In this document: in pieces, positions 24,601-27,600 of the stretch
How the letters are laid out: every line of letters starts with the position of its first letter
Numbering within the stretch: the first letter of the stretch is position 1
Source of the DNA: Plakobranchus ocellatus
Lineage: Eukaryota > Mollusca > Gastropoda > Plakobranchidae
NCBI GenBank assembly: GCA_019648995.1
Contig: BLXT01008461.1
Coordinates: forward strand, 1,003,599-1,033,969
Direction: 5' to 3'
DNA length: 30,371 bases
Program-made: the position numbers and the translations under genes
The notes under the pieces: generated by a model
What the model was told of the DNA's origin: nothing
Database searches by the model: none
What the model saw: only the letters and a program-made list of their open reading frames with translations

Positions 24601-27600
24601 TTGTCCACTGCAAAATTCCTTTAACTATCAAAACCATATCCACCATTGTTATTGTAAAGAAAGTTTCTAATCCTCTTTTAATAGCATTGGGCTAGATCAT
24701 TCTTATTACAATTACAATAATTACTGTCACATCTTTACAATCACTACCACCAATATTCCTATCATCAAATAAATTTCTTGAACTTGAAAGTGATAACCAT
24801 AACCATCATTATCACCTAATAGCAAAAAAAAAGGAATTATAAAAGCAAATGAAAACAAACCTGAATAATTAACCAGTGGTACATCAAAGCATCTTTTCTC
24901 ACCAACACTGAAAAGAAGGAGATATCAAGCCTACATTAACTCTTAACACAATGACAACAGAAAGATAATAAAAATTTACCACCTCAAGATGTCAATAAAT
25001 TTGATAAATGTTCAACCAAGATAAAATGGCAACTGTACTTTCAAAAGAATTTGCAAAAATCCTGCGTCATCACTGTTTATAAAGACACAAAGTTCTAGGC
25101 TTGGAAGTGAAAAAAACTTTACCCAGCCTGTAGGCAGAGATGTAGAGGAGCCATCTGTGGTAACACCAAAACCTCACTGACACACTGATCACTACCCTGA
25201 TTTACACTATCTGGGAATACATACACACCCGTGGCTGGGCTGGACACCTGAGGGCTGGGCATAGAAAAAAATAGAAAACTGTAAAAAAGTGATGATATGT
25301 AACTTATTAGGCCTAAAAATATCTATTATGTTGATATGGCGGTGGGCAGTAGCCGAAAGTTCAAGAAATATAGAATGCATATGTTTAAAATAAATTCTTT
25401 TGTGGCATGACAGGACACGTTTTGATAATAAAGCATTTTTTATCTATACATTATAGGGAAAAAAAAGTTTGGAATTCACATGAAAGTAAAGTGATAATAA
25501 AAATTCAAGTAAAACAAAAGCCTTGAGACTAGCGCAAATGTGTTGTCTCACATTTTACCCATTTAAAAAACTTTATTCTGTGATGTTAGCAATGAAGAAA
25601 ACTGAATTAATTAAGATATGTTGATTCTGTACAAGCACTGATGGTAACAGGAAATTGTCAAAAAAGAGCAACATTTTTTGTCGATTTCAAAAGGACAACT
25701 CATTACTGAATTAATATCTAGATGTACCAGTGGGTGGAAGCATTGCCTGGCTTTGAGTAGACAAGAAAGTGACAACCATTGACAGAATCTGAACAAGGAA
25801 ATGTTGTGCCATCTGGTGGCGTTGGAGACACAAACTTGGCCTGGAAATTCAGCAAACAAAATGGAAACAAGAATAAAAAAAATCTACCTAGAACCAAATT
25901 TATGTCCATCAGAGAAATTAATAGTCAAAACTATGTTACTGCCATGAACATAGAAAAAAATTGAATCCAATATTGAAAAAAAGAATGTGGTTCATATGAT
26001 TCCCATTTGTTTTAGTCAATCTATCAATAAGGAAAACATGAGCTCTGTAAAAGCATTTATCACAATGAAATTAGTGTATCTGATACCTTGTCACCAGACA
26101 AACTTGGCCCTTGGGTTGCGCTGGCTGGTGAAGAACTTGGTGTAATTAACTCTGATTGAAAGAGAGAATATTATTGTGCAATGAAACAACAAAATGAGAC
26201 TTTTTGAAGTTTGAAATGTCTTCAGAGAAATGGATTAAAGCATTAAAGAGTACACCAAATACATAGACATTACACAGCATTAATTGCCTCCAGACTTCTT
26301 CAAGCATATTGAAAACTTTTTTATAATGTAAGAAATTGAATCAGTACCTGAATTGGAAACTTGTTCCTTTCCCAAATTATCTTTTTGTTTGAGGTGACAC
26401 CACACACGTGAGCAATTATGAAAAGGCTTACCCCAAAATTGTGTCCCTTTTTTTTTTTTGGTATTTTGAGAAAAAAGCATCCCCAATTACAAACTGGATA
26501 AAACCAAATGAATATCAGCATTGGATATGAGCAGTAAATCTATGTAAAAAAATTAGTCTGTGTCCCTTTACTTTGTGGTGACTGGGCTTAAGGTGTTGAT
26601 TTGTAACCGCTGATTTTGTCATCATAGTAATGTTTAAAAGTTATTTGCTTAATTTTTCACAGTAAGGATGCATCGAAAACTGATTTCTATAAAATAAAGC
26701 ATTACAATGACAAACACAAGATTTATGCAAGGGTGAGTTCAAATTTTTCAAACATTGCTGGTGGAAAATATCTTGAACATAACAATGATGACAACCCATG
26801 ATTTGGCAAAACCTCACATACAAATGGGCCTGTTGATGTACTCCTGCAATGTTGTATTTGTCCTGATTTAACTTTACAAAGCAAAGCTATGTAAAAAATG
26901 AAACAAAGATGTAGATGCTATCAACACAATATGATACTGTACTCTGTGCTTGAAAAATGTGCAATAAAAACATAATTTAGCTTTTGAAACCCAATTCGAT
27001 GAGTCATATTTTTCTGTATAAAAAATTTGCTGCAACCCTCTTTTTACATATCTGAATTTCATATTGTGAAACTACATTTGTTGAACATGCTCTTGGTGAA
27101 CTGACAGGACACAGAAACAAGTGAATAAAAATTTGAAACATGCATTAATACAATTTTAAAAAAAAATCATCCTACTGAAAGTGCTACATGGGGAAGATTT
27201 AAAAATTTTTAGCATCAAAGTAATCTGGCTTCTCTATTGAGCCTACAAATTTCTATCTCACATTAGATGGAAATCCAAGAAACAGAAAAAAACTCCATCA
27301 CAAAAGATAAATAATAGATCTGGGGCTCATTTTAAGTACTGAGATATAAGGGAAAAAAGCCACTTACTTGTGTCTGTGAAGGTAATGTGGAAACAGGCTG
27401 AGTCCGATATCCCTCTAAGAAAAACAAGACAACAATTTTCTTAGTTCTATTATAGAATTTTAATGACTCCCTTTTACTCTGACATAAATATTTTTTTACA
27501 ACTCACAACTTTTCCCCACAAAAAAACTATCTAACTAAGAATGATCCTCAGCTTTTGAAAGAATAATAACCAGACAGTTTAGCAATTCACAAGCCTATTA

